Assembly (NCBI RefSeq): GCF_027594825.1
Contig: NZ_CP088930.1
Span: forward strand, 5,207,019-5,271,018
DNA from: Serratia liquefaciens
GTDB taxonomy: Bacteria; Pseudomonadota; Gammaproteobacteria; Enterobacterales; Enterobacteriaceae
Direction: 5' to 3'
Length of the DNA: 64,000 nucleotides
Shown: one piece after another, positions 48,335 to 58,982 of the stretch
Numbering within the stretch: position 1 is the first letter of the stretch
How the letters are laid out: each line of letters opens with the position of its first letter
The notes under the pieces: generated by a model
Databases searched by the model: none
Told to the model about the DNA's origin: nothing
The model's input: only the letters and a program-made list of their open reading frames with translations
Program-made: the position numbers and the translations under genes

Positions 48335-49236
48335 AGAAAGTCGGTCTGCGAGTTGATGTAGATACTTTCAGCGGTACCCGTGAAGGGGTACCGCAGTTGC
48401 TGGAGTTGTTCGACAAGTACAACATTCAGGCCAGTTTCTTCTTCAGCGTAGGGCCGGACAATATGGGGCGCCATTTGTGGCGCCTTTTACGTCCGAAGTT
48501 CCTGTGGAAAATGCTGCGCTCGAAGGCTGCGTCGCTCTACGGCTGGGATATTCTGTTGGCCGGCACCGCCTGGCCGGGGCGTAATATCGCCCGTGCCCTG
48601 GGGCCATTGATGAAACTCACGGCGCAGGCCGGGCATGAAGTGGGCCTGCACGCCTGGGATCATCAGGGCTGGCAGGCCAAAGTCGGCCGTTGGTCTGAGG
48701 CGCAACTGACGCAACAGGTGCAGCTGGGTGTGGATGCGCTGACCGCCAGTACCGGGCTGCCGGTAAAATGCTCGGCCGTTGCCGGTTGGCGCGCGGATAC
48801 GCGGGTGCTGGAAGTGAAGCAGCGCTTCGGTTTTCACTACAACAGCGATTGTCGCGGTACCCATCCGTTCCGTCCGGTGTTAAGCGATGGCCGCGTGGGC
48901 ACCGTGCAGATCCCGGTGACGTTACCAACCTTTGATGAGGTGATTGGCAGCGAGGTCAGCATGGCTGACTTCAACGATTATATTTTACAGGCGATTGAAA
49001 ACGACCGTGGCGTGCCGGTGTACACCATTCATACCGAAGTAGAGGGGATGTCACAGGCGGCGATGTTTGAGCAGTTACTGCAGCGGGCGCAACGGCAGGG
49101 CATAGAATTCTGTCCGTTAAGCGCCTTGTTGCCACAAGATTTGGCGTCATTGCCATTGGGCCGCGTCGAGCGTGCTCCTTTCCCTGGCCGCGAAGGTTGG
49201 CTGGGTTGTCAAACCGATGTGAAGGACGATTCATGA
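48331..49236 (+). CDS. arnD: 4-deoxy-4-formamido-L-arabinose-phosphoundecaprenol deformylase
   Basis: ArnD removes the formyl group from the lipid-linked sugar before transfer to lipid A. The 301-residue polysaccharide-deacetylase-fold enzyme shows the metal site early as [31 protein letters not shown] near residue 107, and [12 protein letters not shown]. It overlaps arnA and arnT by four bases each (ATGA), so expression is coupled. It acts on the cytoplasmic face, before flipping by ArnEF. Confidence 0.96.
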   Translation: MKKVGLRVDVDTFSGTREGVPQLLELFDKYNIQASFFFSVGPDNMGRHLWRLLRPKFLWKMLRSKAASLYGWDILLAGTAWPGRNIARALGPLMKLTAQAGHEVGLHAWDHQGWQAKVGRWSEAQLTQQVQLGVDALTASTGLPVKCSAVAGWRADTRVLEVKQRFGFHYNSDCRGTHPFRPVLSDGRVGTVQIPVTLPTFDEVIGSEVSMADFNDYILQAIENDRGVPVYTIHTEVEGMSQAAMFEQLLQRAQRQGIEFCPLSALLPQDLASLPLGRVERAPFPGREGWLGCQTDVKDDS

Positions 49237-50897
49237 AGGCGCTAAAAGGATCCTGGGCCATTGTGTTGGCCATTTTTTTTGCTCTGGTTTACCTGATCCC
49301 CCTCAATGGTCGCCTGTTATGGCAACCGGACGAAACTCGCTACGCCGAGATCAGCCGTGAAATGCTGCAACGCGGCGACTGGGTAGTGCCGCATCTGCTT
49401 GGGCTGCGTTATTTTGAAAAGCCGGTTGCCGGATATTGGTTCAACAACATCAGCCAGTGGCTGTTTGGCGATACCAACTTCGCGGTGCGTTTTGGCTCGG
49501 TATTCAGTACCGGCATGACCGCCGTGCTGGTGTTCGCGCTGGCGATGCTGATGTGGCGCAACGCGCGCCGTGCCAGCCTGGCGACGCTGATTTTCCTGTC
49601 AATGGTGCTGGTGTTCAGCATCGGCACGTACAGCGTGCTGGATCCGATGATTTCCCTGTGGCTGGCGGCGGCCATGGTCAGTTATTACCTGACGGTGAAA
49701 GCCACCACGGTCAAGGGCAAACTGGGCGGCTACGTGCTGCTGGGGCTGGCCTGCGGCATGGGCTTTATGACCAAGGGGTTCCTGGCGCTGGCGGTACCGG
49801 TGATCGCAGTGATCCCGATAGTCATTCAGCAGCGGCGGATCAAAGATTTGTTAATCTACGGCCCGCTGGCGATCCTGACTGCGGTATTGCTTAGCCTGCC
49901 TTGGGCACTGGCCATTGCTCAACGTGAGCCGGACTTCTGGAACTACTTCTTCTGGGTGGAACATATTCAGCGCTTCGCCGAGGATAATGCCCAGCATAAA
50001 GCGCCGTTCTGGTATTACATTCCGATTTTGATGGCGGCGGTGTTGCCATGGCTGGCGTTGTTACCGGGATCCTTGCTCAAGGGGTGGCGTGAGCGCGTGC
50101 AGCGACCGGAGCTGTTCTTCCTGCTGAGTTGGGTGATGATGCCGCTGATCTTTTTCAGCATCGCCAAAGGCAAACTGCCGACCTATATTTTGCCGTGCAT
50201 GGCACCGTTGGCGCTGTTAATGGCCGCTTACGCCGAGGACTATGCGGCATCCTTGCGCAGTAAAATGTTCAAGGTCAACGCATTGCTGAACGGTTTGTTT
50301 GGCCTGATTTGCGTGGTGGCGCTGCTGGTGCTGGGCTCAGGATTGCTGCCGAAGGTGAAGCTGTTCGGGGCTCAGGAGTGGCCGAAGATCGTCATCGGCA
50401 TTATTATGTTCGCCGGTTGGCTGTTGTTTGCCATAGTGTCGGCGCGTAATAACGCACAACGTTGGCGCTGGGCGGCGGCTTGTCCGCTACTGCTGTGCTT
50501 GCTGGTGGGTTACGCCATTCCGCAGCAGGTCACTGATTCCAAGCTGCCGCAAAACTTTATCAGCGCGAATATGGCGCAGTTGGGCCACAGTCGTTACGTA
50601 TTGACTGACAGTGCAGGGGTAGCGGCAGGGCTGGCCTGGGAGTTGAAGCGCAGCGACGTGCTGATGTTCAGCGAGAAAGGCGAAGTGGCTTATGGCCTGG
50701 CCTATCCGGATGCCCGCAGCCATTTCATCAGCGATGCCGATTTCCCGCAGTGGCTGGCGCAGGCGCGCAAACAGGGCGACGTCTCATTGGTATTACAACT
50801 GTCGAGAGGAGATCACGTGCCGCAAAACTTGCCGGCAGCGGACAAAGTGGTTGAGATGAACCGCTTGGCGCTGCTTTGGTATCAACAGCAGCCATGA
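49233..50897 (+). CDS. arnT: Undecaprenyl phosphate-alpha-L-Ara4N transferase ArnT
   Basis: ArnT moves aminoarabinose from the undecaprenyl carrier to the lipid A phosphates on the periplasmic face. The 554-residue GT-C glycosyltransferase has about 13 hydrophobic segments and the PMT-like first loop with [15 protein letters not shown], holding the catalytic acidic residues, then [16 protein letters not shown]. The soluble part is the C-terminal 110 residues. The start at ATG 49233 overlaps the arnD stop. This is the step that confers polymyxin resistance. Confidence 0.97.
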   Translation: MKALKGSWAIVLAIFFALVYLIPLNGRLLWQPDETRYAEISREMLQRGDWVVPHLLGLRYFEKPVAGYWFNNISQWLFGDTNFAVRFGSVFSTGMTAVLVFALAMLMWRNARRASLATLIFLSMVLVFSIGTYSVLDPMISLWLAAAMVSYYLTVKATTVKGKLGGYVLLGLACGMGFMTKGFLALAVPVIAVIPIVIQQRRIKDLLIYGPLAILTAVLLSLPWALAIAQREPDFWNYFFWVEHIQRFAEDNAQHKAPFWYYIPILMAAVLPWLALLPGSLLKGWRERVQRPELFFLLSWVMMPLIFFSIAKGKLPTYILPCMAPLALLMAAYAEDYAASLRSKMFKVNALLNGLFGLICVVALLVLGSGLLPKVKLFGAQEWPKIVIGIIMFAGWLLFAIVSARNNAQRWRWAAACPLLLCLLVGYAIPQQVTDSKLPQNFISANMAQLGHSRYVLTDSAGVAAGLAWELKRSDVLMFSEKGEVAYGLAYPDARSHFISDADFPQWLAQARKQGDVSLVLQLSRGDHVPQNLPAADKVVEMNRLALLWYQQQP

Positions 50898-51241
50898 TAG
50901 TCGGCTACTTGCTGGTGCTGGTGGTCAGTCTGCTCACCTGTGGTGGGCAGCTGTGCCAGAAACAAGCGGCCCAAAGCTGGCAATTGCCCCCCGGCGTGAG
51001 GCGGGGGGCGACGCTGCGCTGGCTGATACTGGCGGTGCTGTTGCTGGGGGGGGGCATGGCGGTCTGGCTCAACGTGCTGCAACGTTTACCGCTCAGCCTG
51101 GCTTATCCGACGCTCAGCCTGAATTTTGTGTTGGTGACATTGGCAGCCCGATGGTTGTTTAAAGAACCTACCACCGTACGCCATTGGTGCGGCGTGGCGT
51201 CGATCATGCTGGGGATCCTGCTGATGAGTATCAATCCATGA
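50894..51241 (+). CDS. arnE: ArnE, Ara4N-undecaprenyl flippase subunit
   Basis: The 115-residue subunit of the ArnE-ArnF flippase that moves the lipid-linked sugar across the inner membrane. It has four hydrophobic segments of the EamA/SMR-like fold: [21 protein letters not shown] at the start, [22 protein letters not shown] in the middle. It starts within the arnT stop and ends in the start of arnF (ATGA overlaps). Confidence 0.94.
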   Translation: MIVGYLLVLVVSLLTCGGQLCQKQAAQSWQLPPGVRRGATLRWLILAVLLLGGGMAVWLNVLQRLPLSLAYPTLSLNFVLVTLAARWLFKEPTTVRHWCGVASIMLGILLMSINP

Positions 51242-51630
51242 GGGGTTACGCCTGGGGCGCGGCCAGCGTGCTACTGGTCACGTTGGCGCAACTGCTGATG
51301 AAATGGGGCATGGCGCAGATCCCATTGATGTCGTTTGCCGACGTTACGCTGAGCCTGTTTGCCCAATACTGGGTGCCGTTACTGGCGGTTAGCGGCGGTA
51401 TTTTTGGCTACGCACTGTCCATGCTGTGCTGGTTCTTCGCACTGCATCATCTTCCGCTAAACCGCGCTTACCCATTGCTGAGTGTGAGCTATGCGCTGGT
51501 GTACCTGGCCGCGGTGATCCTGCCGTGGTTTAACGAATCCGCCACCCTGTTGAAAACGTTGGGAACGCTGTTTATCCTGTTTGGCGTGTGGCTGATTAAC
51601 AGCCAGGCCAAGGTAAAAACGCCTCAATAG
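51238..51630 (+). CDS. arnF: ArnF, Ara4N-undecaprenyl flippase subunit
   Basis: The 130-residue partner of ArnE, last gene of arnBCADTEF. Four hydrophobic segments, with [13 protein letters not shown] near residue 16 and [26 protein letters not shown], are shared with ArnE. The order and coupling match the enterobacterial arn operon. No strong terminator was seen in the 175 bases before nlpC. Confidence 0.94.
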   Translation: MRGYAWGAASVLLVTLAQLLMKWGMAQIPLMSFADVTLSLFAQYWVPLLAVSGGIFGYALSMLCWFFALHHLPLNRAYPLLSVSYALVYLAAVILPWFNESATLLKTLGTLFILFGVWLINSQAKVKTPQ

Positions 51631-51804
51631 CGCAAAAAGTGGCGCCACTGCGATTATCTCCTTCACCGCGCTTGCCTTTTTCCCCTACTGGGGGATAAAT
51701 TAGCCCCAAATAGCGCTTTCCTTATGGGGTGCCGGCTTTGCCTCGCAGGCGGTATACTTTTACCGGGCGGCATGCTGCGGCAACCTGTTCAATGAAGGGA
51801 TATT

Positions 51805-52269
51805 ATGCGGATGCGTATTTGGTTTTTATTAGCCAGTTTAATTCTTGCCGGTTGCAGCAGCCATGCACCGCCGCCCAGCGGTCGGTTGGCGGACTCTATC
51901 GTGGTGGTGGCTCAGTTGAATGAGCAACTGCGTCAATGGTACGGCGCACCTTATCGTTACGGTGGGGTGGATCGCGGCGGCGTCGACTGCTCCGGTTTCG
52001 TTTATCGCACCTTCCGCGACCGTTTCGATATGCAATTACCTCGTTCGACGGTGGAACAAACCTCGCTGGGAACCAAAGTTTCGCGCGATGAGCTGATGCC
52101 GGGCGATCTGGTGTTTTTCAAAACCGGCGGCGGTGAGAACGGTTTGCACGTTGGCATTTATGATACCAACGATCAGTTTATTCATGCCTCCACCAGCCGT
52201 GGCGTGATGCGCTCCTCGCTGGACAATGTGTATTGGAAAAAAGCCTACTGGCAGGCGCGGCGCATTTAA
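51805..52269 (+). CDS. nlpC: NlpC/P60 lipoprotein NlpC
   Basis: A 154-residue outer-membrane lipoprotein with a papain-fold peptidase that cleaves peptidoglycan stem peptides. The lipobox is LAGC (Cys17). The catalytic triad residues are Cys62 (VDCSGF), His115 (LHVGIY) and His127 (FIHAST). It follows the btu/arn block, as nlpC follows btuD in E. coli, so arn is inserted into an otherwise conserved order. Confidence 0.94.
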   Translation: MRMRIWFLLASLILAGCSSHAPPPSGRLADSIVVVAQLNEQLRQWYGAPYRYGGVDRGGVDCSGFVYRTFRDRFDMQLPRSTVEQTSLGTKVSRDELMPGDLVFFKTGGGENGLHVGIYDTNDQFIHASTSRGVMRSSLDNVYWKKAYWQARRI

Positions 52270-52294
52270 TCTTAAGCTGTTGATTTGGTGTATC

Positions 52295-52328
52295 ATGGCG
52301 GTATCACGTGCTTAACGGGGACCGCCAT
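52295..52328 (+). promoter_or_regulatory. Inverted repeat at the lplA start
   Basis: ATGGCGGT and ACCGCCAT, an eight-base perfect inverted repeat with an 18-base loop. The right arm contains the start codon and the loop the GGGGA ribosome site, so folding would hide initiation. Effect on expression is inferred. Confidence 0.4.
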
Positions 52329-53340
52329 GAATAACTTACGCTTACTGATTTCCGATTCTTACGACCCCTGGTTTAATCTGGCCGTGGAAGAGTGCATCTT
52401 CCGCGAAATGACCACGCAGAAAATCCTGTTCTTATGGCGCAATGCCGAAACGGTGGTCATAGGCCAGTCACAAAACCCGTGGAAAGAGTGCAACACCCGG
52501 CGAATGGAGCAGGACGGCATTCGCCTGGCTCGTCGCAGCAGCGGCGGTGGGGCGGTATTTCACGATTTGGGCAACACCTGTTTTACCTTTATGGCGGGTA
52601 AACCGGGTTACGACAAAACCCTTTCCACCGGCATCATTCTGCAGGCGTTGGCGCAGTTGGGTATTTCTGCCACGGCGTCGGGCCGTAATGATCTGGTGAT
52701 CGAAACGCCGGAAGGCGTGCGTAAAATCTCCGGCTCGGCCTATCGGGAAACGCAGGATCGCGGATTTCACCATGGCACCTTGCTGCTGAATGCCGATCTT
52801 AACCGTCTGGCAAATTATCTTAATCCGGATCCCAAAAAGCTGCAGGCCAAAGGCATCACCTCGGTACGCTCCCGCGTGGCCAACCTGGTGGAATTTAAGT
52901 CTGACATCACTCACCAGCAGGTTTGCGATGCGGTGACTCAGGCCTTTTTCGACCACTATGGCGAGACCGCCACGGCGGAAATCATCTCACCGGATGTTTA
53001 TCCCGACCTGCCGGATTTTGCCACGCAGTTTGCCAAACAGAGCAGTTGGGAATGGAATTTCGGCAAGGCGCCGGCATTTAGCCATTTGCTGAATGAACGC
53101 TTTGTTTGGGGTGGGGTGGATATCTTTTTTGACGTAGAGAAAGGCCTTATCTGCCGGTCGCAGATTTTCACCGACAGCCTTAGTCCGGCACCGTTGCAGC
53201 GCTTGGCAGAGATGTTGGTGGGCTGCGCCTACCGCAGTGAAGCCTTGGCAGAGTGCTGCGACAAGCTGATTGCTCAGTTTCCGGAGCAGGCTGTCGAGTT
53301 AGCCGAGCTGCGGCAATGGTTGGTCGAAACGATCAAATAA
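52327..53340 (+). CDS. lplA: Lipoate--protein ligase A
   Basis: LplA attaches free lipoate to the lipoyl domains of 2-oxoacid dehydrogenases and the glycine cleavage system. The 337-residue protein matches the E. coli enzyme: [40 protein letters not shown] for lipoyl-adenylate binding, [12 protein letters not shown] and a C-terminal domain with [17 protein letters not shown]. The ATG at 52327 matches E. coli. Monocistronic with a clear terminator. In E. coli the gene lies elsewhere, so its position here differs. Confidence 0.96.
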   Translation: MNNLRLLISDSYDPWFNLAVEECIFREMTTQKILFLWRNAETVVIGQSQNPWKECNTRRMEQDGIRLARRSSGGGAVFHDLGNTCFTFMAGKPGYDKTLSTGIILQALAQLGISATASGRNDLVIETPEGVRKISGSAYRETQDRGFHHGTLLLNADLNRLANYLNPDPKKLQAKGITSVRSRVANLVEFKSDITHQQVCDAVTQAFFDHYGETATAEIISPDVYPDLPDFATQFAKQSSWEWNFGKAPAFSHLLNERFVWGGVDIFFDVEKGLICRSQIFTDSLSPAPLQRLAEMLVGCAYRSEALAECCDKLIAQFPEQAVELAELRQWLVETIK

Positions 53341-53360
53341 TAACCACGATTCAAATATCA

Positions 53361-53388
53361 AGGGATGACGGCTGTCATCCTTTTTTTA
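53361..53388 (+). terminator. Terminator of lplA
   Basis: GGATGAC, loop GGCT, GTCATCC, then seven T. Confidence 0.9.
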
Positions 53389-53892
53389 TGCCGAAAGTTT
53401 GTTCCGCTTTATTGTTGTTGTTGATTCTCAGCTACCGAAATCCACCACAATAGCGGGTAGCATGAATTTCCCATAAATCAAGGTGTGCATTTTTTTGCTG
53501 TTTCAATGCAAAGAATAACGTACGGAATTGATGTGTTATTAAATTTAATCAGTTGGCGACAGGCTTGCGCTTGTGTAGATTTCATGCTTAATTGATATTT
53601 AGATTTACTTAAGAATTTCTTTAATGAAAACAATGGCGATAAGCCAAATTTTCAGTGTAACTATATTACTTAACCTAAATCCAGTTTGAATTCAGTGAGG
53701 TTACGGCAATTTTGCCTTAAGCCAAATTGGCTTTGATTCAGCGCCACCTGAACACAACATAGCTTTAATCTATCAATTAAATGATAAGTTATCACTATTT
53801 GCATTGATATTTCCGATTAATCTCAGAGGGATTGATCGATAAAATATATTGATATACGATGAGGTGCTCGCCATTCAGCCTGTGGCATTGAA
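53389..53892. other. AT-rich intergenic stretch before the EAL gene
   Basis: About 500 AT-rich bases without a convincing open frame or RNA gene. Short repeats (AGCCAAATT near 53642 and 53719, TTCAGTG near 53651 and 53692) may be regulatory. The length suggests complex promoter control of the EAL gene. Confidence 0.5.
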
Positions 53893-54630
53893 ATGAAAAT
53901 ACAATTCGAAGCTGACTTTATTAGTAGCTATGTTTTTCAACCTGTTTACTCAATGGAGGGCAGGCTGTTAGCGGTGGAAATCTTGAACCGCTTTAATAGT
54001 CTGGACGGTGATTTGGCTATGCCGGCTGACATTGGGATTAATTTACTGACCGCTGAGCAAAAGATTGAGTTATTTAATGAGCAATTGAAACTGGCAGAAC
54101 AGAATGCACCCTGGTTTGTCGAAAACGACGTTCTGTTGACGCTTAATATTGAAGAAACCCTGGTCGATTTGATTCTCGCTGACGGTCAACTCTGTGATCG
54201 TATCCGGCAATGGTCATTCATTGCCTTTGAAATCAGTGAGGGATTCCCGAATCTGTCGGCCGGCAAGAACAACCCAAAGATCCTCCGGCTGAGCGAATTA
54301 TTTTCGCTGTGGTTGGATGATTTCGGCTCCGGTCAGGCGACCTTGACCGCCTTGTATGACGGGTTGTTCGACTACGTGAAGATCGACAAGCGTTTTTACT
54401 GGCAGTTGTTTACCCATCAGGGATATGACGTGGTCATTGACTCGCTATTAAAGAATATCAATCTGCTGTGCAAAGGGGTAATCGTCGGAGGAATAGAAAA
54501 AAGGGAATATTTTAATAAGCTCAGACACGCCGGGGTTTTTGGCCTGCAAGGTTTTTTATGGCCCAGCGTTGGTGTGGATAATCTGGCGGCGTTACGGGTA
54601 ACACCCGATGAGTTCAATAACAATAATTGA
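53893..54630 (+). CDS. EAL-domain protein at the ydiV/rflP position
   Basis: A 245-residue single EAL domain. E. coli YdiV/RflP, which inactivates the flagellar master regulator FlhDC and does not bind c-di-GMP, occupies the same map position, and LFNEQLKLA, GLFDYVKIDKRF and QGFLWPSV align with it. Unlike RflP, this protein keeps Q16, the Glu of the first motif (E29, as EIL), N85, E113, D142-D143 (DDFGSG) and K164, all phosphodiesterase residues. EGVE is GGIE, losing its first Glu as in YdiV. It may be an active or partly active phosphodiesterase, or an FlhDC antagonist. Confidence 0.85.
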   Translation: MKIQFEADFISSYVFQPVYSMEGRLLAVEILNRFNSLDGDLAMPADIGINLLTAEQKIELFNEQLKLAEQNAPWFVENDVLLTLNIEETLVDLILADGQLCDRIRQWSFIAFEISEGFPNLSAGKNNPKILRLSELFSLWLDDFGSGQATLTALYDGLFDYVKIDKRFYWQLFTHQGYDVVIDSLLKNINLLCKGVIVGGIEKREYFNKLRHAGVFGLQGFLWPSVGVDNLAALRVTPDEFNNNN

Positions 54631-54656
54631 GAGTACTACACACAACGGAGCCAATA

Positions 54657-54776
54657 ATGGACTGGATGATGTCAGTTGTGATTCCGGCGCTGTTATTCAT
54701 TATGATTTTCTCGCCGATCGGGTATTTTTCCGTTCAGCGTAAAAAGGCATTCAAACCGTATCGGCATAAACGCTGA
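54657..54776 (+). CDS. Small membrane protein (39 aa), hypothetical
   Basis: A short frame [22 protein letters not shown]... then [16 protein letters not shown]. It is one membrane helix followed by a strongly basic tail, as in small regulatory membrane peptides. CGGAG lies seven bases before the ATG, and it follows the EAL gene by 26 bases, so they are probably co-transcribed. No family is recognised. Good ribosome site and amphipathic design are the evidence. Confidence 0.55.
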   Translation: MDWMMSVVIPALLFIMIFSPIGYFSVQRKKAFKPYRHKR

Positions 54777-54876
54777 TCCCCGCATCTGCCCAGGTATCAG
54801 GCAGATGCGTTCTCCCTGCATTTCCTCTGTGTTAATCGCCCCGTCCAAGCTCTACACTAGGTGGAACGGAGGGCCT

Positions 54877-56319
54877 ATGCCGCAGTTTGAAAACGCTTAC
54901 CAACATCAGTTAGCCGGTTTTTATACCGAATTGAATCCCACGCCGCTGAAAGGCGCTCGTTTGCTGTATCACAGCGAACCGCTGGCGCGCGAACTGGGGC
55001 TGGACGAAAGCTGGTTTACCCAGGACAAAACCCCGATTTGGGCGGGTGAAACGCTGCTGCCGGGCATGCGACCGCTGGCACAGGTCTACAGTGGCCACCA
55101 GTTCGGCGTCTGGGCTGGGCAACTGGGCGATGGCCGGGGGATTTTGCTGGGTGAACAACGCCTGGCAGATGGTCGCAGCATGGACTGGCACCTGAAAGGG
55201 GCGGGATTGACGCCTTATTCACGCATGGGCGACGGCCGTGCGGTGCTGCGCTCGGCGATCCGTGAGTTCCTCGCCTCCGAGGCACTGCACCATCTGGGCA
55301 TTCCAACCACCCGTGCATTGACCATTGTGACCAGTGAAGAGCCGGTTTACCGTGAACAACCTGAGCGTGGCGCTATGTTGCTACGCGTGGCGGAAAGCCA
55401 CGTGCGTTTCGGCCACTTCGAGCACTTTTATTACCGTAAGCAGCCGGAACAGGTGCAGCAACTGGCCGATTTTGTCATTGCCCGTCACTGGCCGCAGTTG
55501 CAAGATCAGGCGGAGGGCTACTTACTGTGGTTTACCGACGTGGTCGAACGCACTGCGCGGCTCATCGCCCATTGGCAGACCGTCGGTTTCGCTCACGGCG
55601 TAATGAACACCGATAACATGTCGATTCTTGGTCTTACCCTCGACTATGGCCCCTATGGCTTCCTCGACGACTACAAGCCCGACTATATTTGCAACCACTC
55701 CGATCATCAGGGGCGTTATGCCTTCGATAACCAACCGGCGGTGGCGCTGTGGAACCTCCATCGGCTGGCTCAGACCCTGTCCGGGCTGATGAGTACCGAA
55801 CAGCTGCAGCAGGCGCTGGCGGCCTATGAGCCGGCCCTGATGCGGGCTTACGGGGAACAGATGCGCGCCAAGCTGGGTTTCTTCACCCCGTCGCAGCAGG
55901 ATAACGATCTGCTTACCGGTCTGCTGAGCCTGATGGTGCAAGAGGGCCGGGACTACAGCCGAACCTTCCGCTTGTTAAGCCAAACCGAACAGCAACAGGC
56001 ACAGTCGCCGCTGCGTGATGAATTTATCGATCGCGCTGCGTTCGACAGTTGGTACCAACAATACCGCCAGCGCTTGCAGCAAGAACAGGTGAGCGACGCG
56101 GAGCGTCAACAGGCGATGAAGGCGGTGAACCCGAAGCTGATCCTGCGCAACTATCTGGCACAGCAGGCGATTGAAAGTGCCGAACGGGATGATGTCAGCA
56201 AACTGGCGCGCCTGCATCAGGCCTTGTTGACGCCGTTTGCCGACGCGCCGGAGTATGACGATCTCGCCGCATTGCCGCCGGATTGGGGCAAGCATCTGGA
56301 GATATCCTGCTCGAGCTAA
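54877..56319 (+). CDS. selO: SelO (YdiU), protein adenylyltransferase
   Basis: SelO is a pseudokinase-fold enzyme that transfers AMP to serine, threonine or tyrosine of other proteins. The 480-residue bacterial form has [38 protein letters not shown] (ATP site), [26 protein letters not shown], and [26 protein letters not shown] with the inverted catalytic Asp/Asn. The C-terminal cysteine in ISCSS is the position of selenocysteine in some homologues. The ATG at 54877 follows GGAGGG. It precedes a convergent haem locus. Confidence 0.95.
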   Translation: MPQFENAYQHQLAGFYTELNPTPLKGARLLYHSEPLARELGLDESWFTQDKTPIWAGETLLPGMRPLAQVYSGHQFGVWAGQLGDGRGILLGEQRLADGRSMDWHLKGAGLTPYSRMGDGRAVLRSAIREFLASEALHHLGIPTTRALTIVTSEEPVYREQPERGAMLLRVAESHVRFGHFEHFYYRKQPEQVQQLADFVIARHWPQLQDQAEGYLLWFTDVVERTARLIAHWQTVGFAHGVMNTDNMSILGLTLDYGPYGFLDDYKPDYICNHSDHQGRYAFDNQPAVALWNLHRLAQTLSGLMSTEQLQQALAAYEPALMRAYGEQMRAKLGFFTPSQQDNDLLTGLLSLMVQEGRDYSRTFRLLSQTEQQQAQSPLRDEFIDRAAFDSWYQQYRQRLQQEQVSDAERQQAMKAVNPKLILRNYLAQQAIESAERDDVSKLARLHQALLTPFADAPEYDDLAALPPDWGKHLEISCSS

Positions 56320-56336
56320 ATGAGATGAAAGGATGA

Positions 56337-56361
56337 CGGGCGCGAAGAGGATCGCGCCCGG
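56337..56361. terminator. Hairpin between selO and hmuV
   Basis: GGGCGCGA, loop AGAG plus GA, TCGCGCCC between convergent genes. No long T tract on either side, so termination strength is uncertain. Confidence 0.5.
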
Positions 56362-56369
56362 TACAGCCA

Positions 56370-57155
56370 TTACTGGCGCAAATACACCTGCGGTAACGCC
56401 ACTTCCGGATGATGCACTACTCCCAAATCTGCCTGATACCAGCGGGTGAGGATTTCCGCCTGCAACACCTCCTGCGGCGTACCTGAGGCGACCAATTGCC
56501 CCTGATGCAGCAGTAAAATACGGTCGGCATACAGCGCGGCCAGGTTGAGGTCATGCAGCACGCAACAGACCGCAATCGGCTGTTGGCGCGTAAGCGTGCG
56601 CAGCAACCTCAGCGTATGTTGCTGGTGGTAGAGATCCAGTGCCGAAGTCGGTTCGTCAAGGAACAGCCAGGACGGTGTGGGCTGTGGTTGCCAAAGTTGC
56701 GCCAGCACGCGGGCCAGCTGTACCCGCTGCTGCTCGCCGCCGGAAAGTTGGCGATAATCACGTTGGGCCAGCTCAAGGCAGTCGGTTTGCGCCATCACCT
56801 GTTGCACCGCTTGCCGTGCATCGCGTTTGCCGTGCGGCGCGCGTCCCATGCTGACCACTTCCTCAACGGTAAAGGGAAAGGCCAAATCACTGTGCTGGCG
56901 CATCACCGCGCGTACCTTCGCCAACTGCTGCGGTTGCCACTGTTCGAGCGGTTGGCCCAGCAACTGGCATTCGCCACAGCCCGGCGCCAGATAACCGGTT
57001 AACAGCCGCAGCAGCGTAGACTTGCCTGCGCCGTTTGGCCCGATGATCGCCACCATCTCGCCGCTGGCGATGCTGAGCGAAACGTCGTTGATCAGCCGGC
57101 GTGAACCCAGGCTGTAACGTAATTGCTGCGCCGTCAGGCTTGATGAGTTATCCAC
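56370..57155 (-). CDS. hmuV: Haem ABC importer ATPase HmuV
   Basis: The 261-residue ATPase of the haem importer HmuTUV. Walker A is GPNGAGKST (about 38-46), the signature is [16 protein letters not shown], Walker B is [12 protein letters not shown], and the switch histidine is in LHDLNLAAL. The start at GTG 57155 has GGAG seven bases upstream; a GTG two codons earlier (57161) would leave too little space. It overlaps the end of hmuU by eight bases. Last gene of the operon, resembling Yersinia HmuV. Confidence 0.94.
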   Translation of the reverse strand: MDNSSSLTAQQLRYSLGSRRLINDVSLSIASGEMVAIIGPNGAGKSTLLRLLTGYLAPGCGECQLLGQPLEQWQPQQLAKVRAVMRQHSDLAFPFTVEEVVSMGRAPHGKRDARQAVQQVMAQTDCLELAQRDYRQLSGGEQQRVQLARVLAQLWQPQPTPSWLFLDEPTSALDLYHQQHTLRLLRTLTRQQPIAVCCVLHDLNLAALYADRILLLHQGQLVASGTPQEVLQAEILTRWYQADLGVVHHPEVALPQVYLRQ

Positions 57156-58152
57156 CCACACGCTCCCGCTGGCGCATGACCAGCCATAAGAAGTAAGGCC
57201 CGCCGATCAGGCTGGTCATCAACCCGACCGGCATTTCTGCCGGCGCCACCAGGGTGCGGGCCAGCGTGTCGCTGACCAACAGCAGGCAGGCGCCGCCCAA
57301 CGCAGAGCAGGGCAGCAGCCAGCGGTGATCGCCGCCGAGGCGCATACGCACCAGGTGCGGTACCACCAGACCGATAAAGCCAATCACGCCGCTCATCGCC
57401 ACCGAGGCGCCAATCAGCAAGGCGCTAAGCAACAGCAGTTGCAGCTTGGCGCGCTGGACGTTGACCCCGAGGTAATGTGCTTCTTCATCCCCCAGTTGCA
57501 ACAGGTTCAGACGACGCGCCTGTAGCAGGGTCAGCAAGGTGGCCGGCAGGATCAGGGAGGCGCAAACCACCAGCGTCGGCCACTGCGACTGGCTAAGGCT
57601 GCCCATCATCCACAGGGAAAACTGACGTAGCTGTTGGTCGTTGCTGAGATAAGACAGCACGCCAATCGCCGCCATGCACAGGGCGTTGATAGCAATCCCC
57701 GCCAGCAGCAGGCGCGACAGGCTGCCGTGACCGCTACGGCTGATACCGTAGATCAACAGCGACACCAGCATGCTGCCGAGGAACGCCGCCAGCATATGGC
57801 CGTACAGGGCAATCACCGGGGGCAACGCCAGTGGCATCACGATAATCAGCGCGACAAACAGCGCGCCGCCGCTGCTGATGCCCAGCAGGCTGGGATCGGC
57901 CAACGGATTGCGAAACAACCCTTGCATCACGGCGCCAGATACCGCCAGTGCACAACCGATCACCACCGCCAGCAGTACGCGCGGCAGGCGGATGTTTAGC
58001 CAGATATGCCAGGCGGTATCGCTGAACGGCTGTTGCCACAGGGTGCGGAACGACAGGGTCAGCGCACCCATATTGGCGGCCCCCAGCGCCAGCAGCGCCA
58101 GTAACACCAGCAGGCTGGCAATCGCCAGGCGTGGGGAAGTGCGACTGCGCAT
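57148..58152 (-). CDS. hmuU: Haem ABC importer permease HmuU
   Basis: The inner-membrane permease, 334 residues with about ten hydrophobic segments of the FecCD family and the same elements as BtuC ([39 protein letters not shown] and [21 protein letters not shown]). It starts at the stop of hmuT (TAATG) and overlaps hmuV. It transports haem delivered by HmuT into the cytoplasm. Confidence 0.95.
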   Translation of the reverse strand: MRSRTSPRLAIASLLVLLALLALGAANMGALTLSFRTLWQQPFSDTAWHIWLNIRLPRVLLAVVIGCALAVSGAVMQGLFRNPLADPSLLGISSGGALFVALIIVMPLALPPVIALYGHMLAAFLGSMLVSLLIYGISRSGHGSLSRLLLAGIAINALCMAAIGVLSYLSNDQQLRQFSLWMMGSLSQSQWPTLVVCASLILPATLLTLLQARRLNLLQLGDEEAHYLGVNVQRAKLQLLLLSALLIGASVAMSGVIGFIGLVVPHLVRMRLGGDHRWLLPCSALGGACLLLVSDTLARTLVAPAEMPVGLMTSLIGGPYFLWLVMRQRERVGG

Positions 58153-58982
58153 TACTTTTGCTCCGCCGCGTGGCGCAGTTTGGCCAACGCCGCCGGCGTT
58201 TCCAGCCCAAAGCCCAGCAGAGCCATATCGTCAACCACCAGCACGCGGTGGTTTTTCCCCGCTGGCGTGAGCGCGACGCCCGGCAAGTTCCACAATTGTT
58301 GTTGGCCACCGAGCGTTTTTATGCCGTCTGTGGTGACCAACAGCAGGTCGGGCGCGCTGGCGATCACGCCTTCCTGCGACAGCGGACGATAGCGACTGAA
58401 TCCCTGCATCGCATTTTTCAAGCCTGCGGCCGTGATGACCGCGTCGGCAGCGGTGTGCTGCCCGGCGGCCATCGGCGTAATGCCCCCGTGGCTCATGACG
58501 AACAGGACCTTGACCGGCAGAGCATCGGTTTTCACCGCCGCCAGCTGTTGCTGATACCGTTCGCTCAGCTTTTTGCCTTGCTCGGTGCGCTGCAACGCAT
58601 TGGCGATCACCTCGATTTTCTCCGGCACGCTTTGCAACGTGGTATCACCCGGAATACGCACGACCTTAACGCCGCTTTCTTCCAGCTGTTTGAGCACCAG
58701 CGCCGGTTCGGCCAGTTCTGTCGTCAGCACCAGAGAGGGTTTCAATGCCAGAATACCTTCGGCATTGAGCTGACGCATGTAGCCGACATCCGGCAGCTTT
58801 TTGACGGCTTCCGGCTGCAGACTGGTGCTGTCTCGCGCAATCACTTCATCGCCCGCGCCGAGTGCGAAGGCAATTTCGGTGACGTCACCGCCTATCGAGA
58901 CAATCCGTTCCGCCGCCGCAGCGGTGAAGGGTAACGCCAGCGCAATCCACAACGCCAGGCGACGGGTCAATGAGGGTTTCAT
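58152..58982 (-). CDS. hmuT: Periplasmic haem-binding protein HmuT
   Basis: A 276-residue periplasmic binding protein with a signal peptide ending near AAAAER (about residue 24). [30 protein letters not shown] opens the first lobe, and the conserved tyrosine/arginine region typical of haem binding proteins lies in [20 protein letters not shown]. It overlaps hmuS by four bases. It carries haem from the outer membrane receptor to HmuUV. Confidence 0.93.
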   Translation of the reverse strand: MKPSLTRRLALWIALALPFTAAAAERIVSIGGDVTEIAFALGAGDEVIARDSTSLQPEAVKKLPDVGYMRQLNAEGILALKPSLVLTTELAEPALVLKQLEESGVKVVRIPGDTTLQSVPEKIEVIANALQRTEQGKKLSERYQQQLAAVKTDALPVKVLFVMSHGGITPMAAGQHTAADAVITAAGLKNAMQGFSRYRPLSQEGVIASAPDLLLVTTDGIKTLGGQQQLWNLPGVALTPAGKNHRVLVVDDMALLGFGLETPAALAKLRHAAEQK

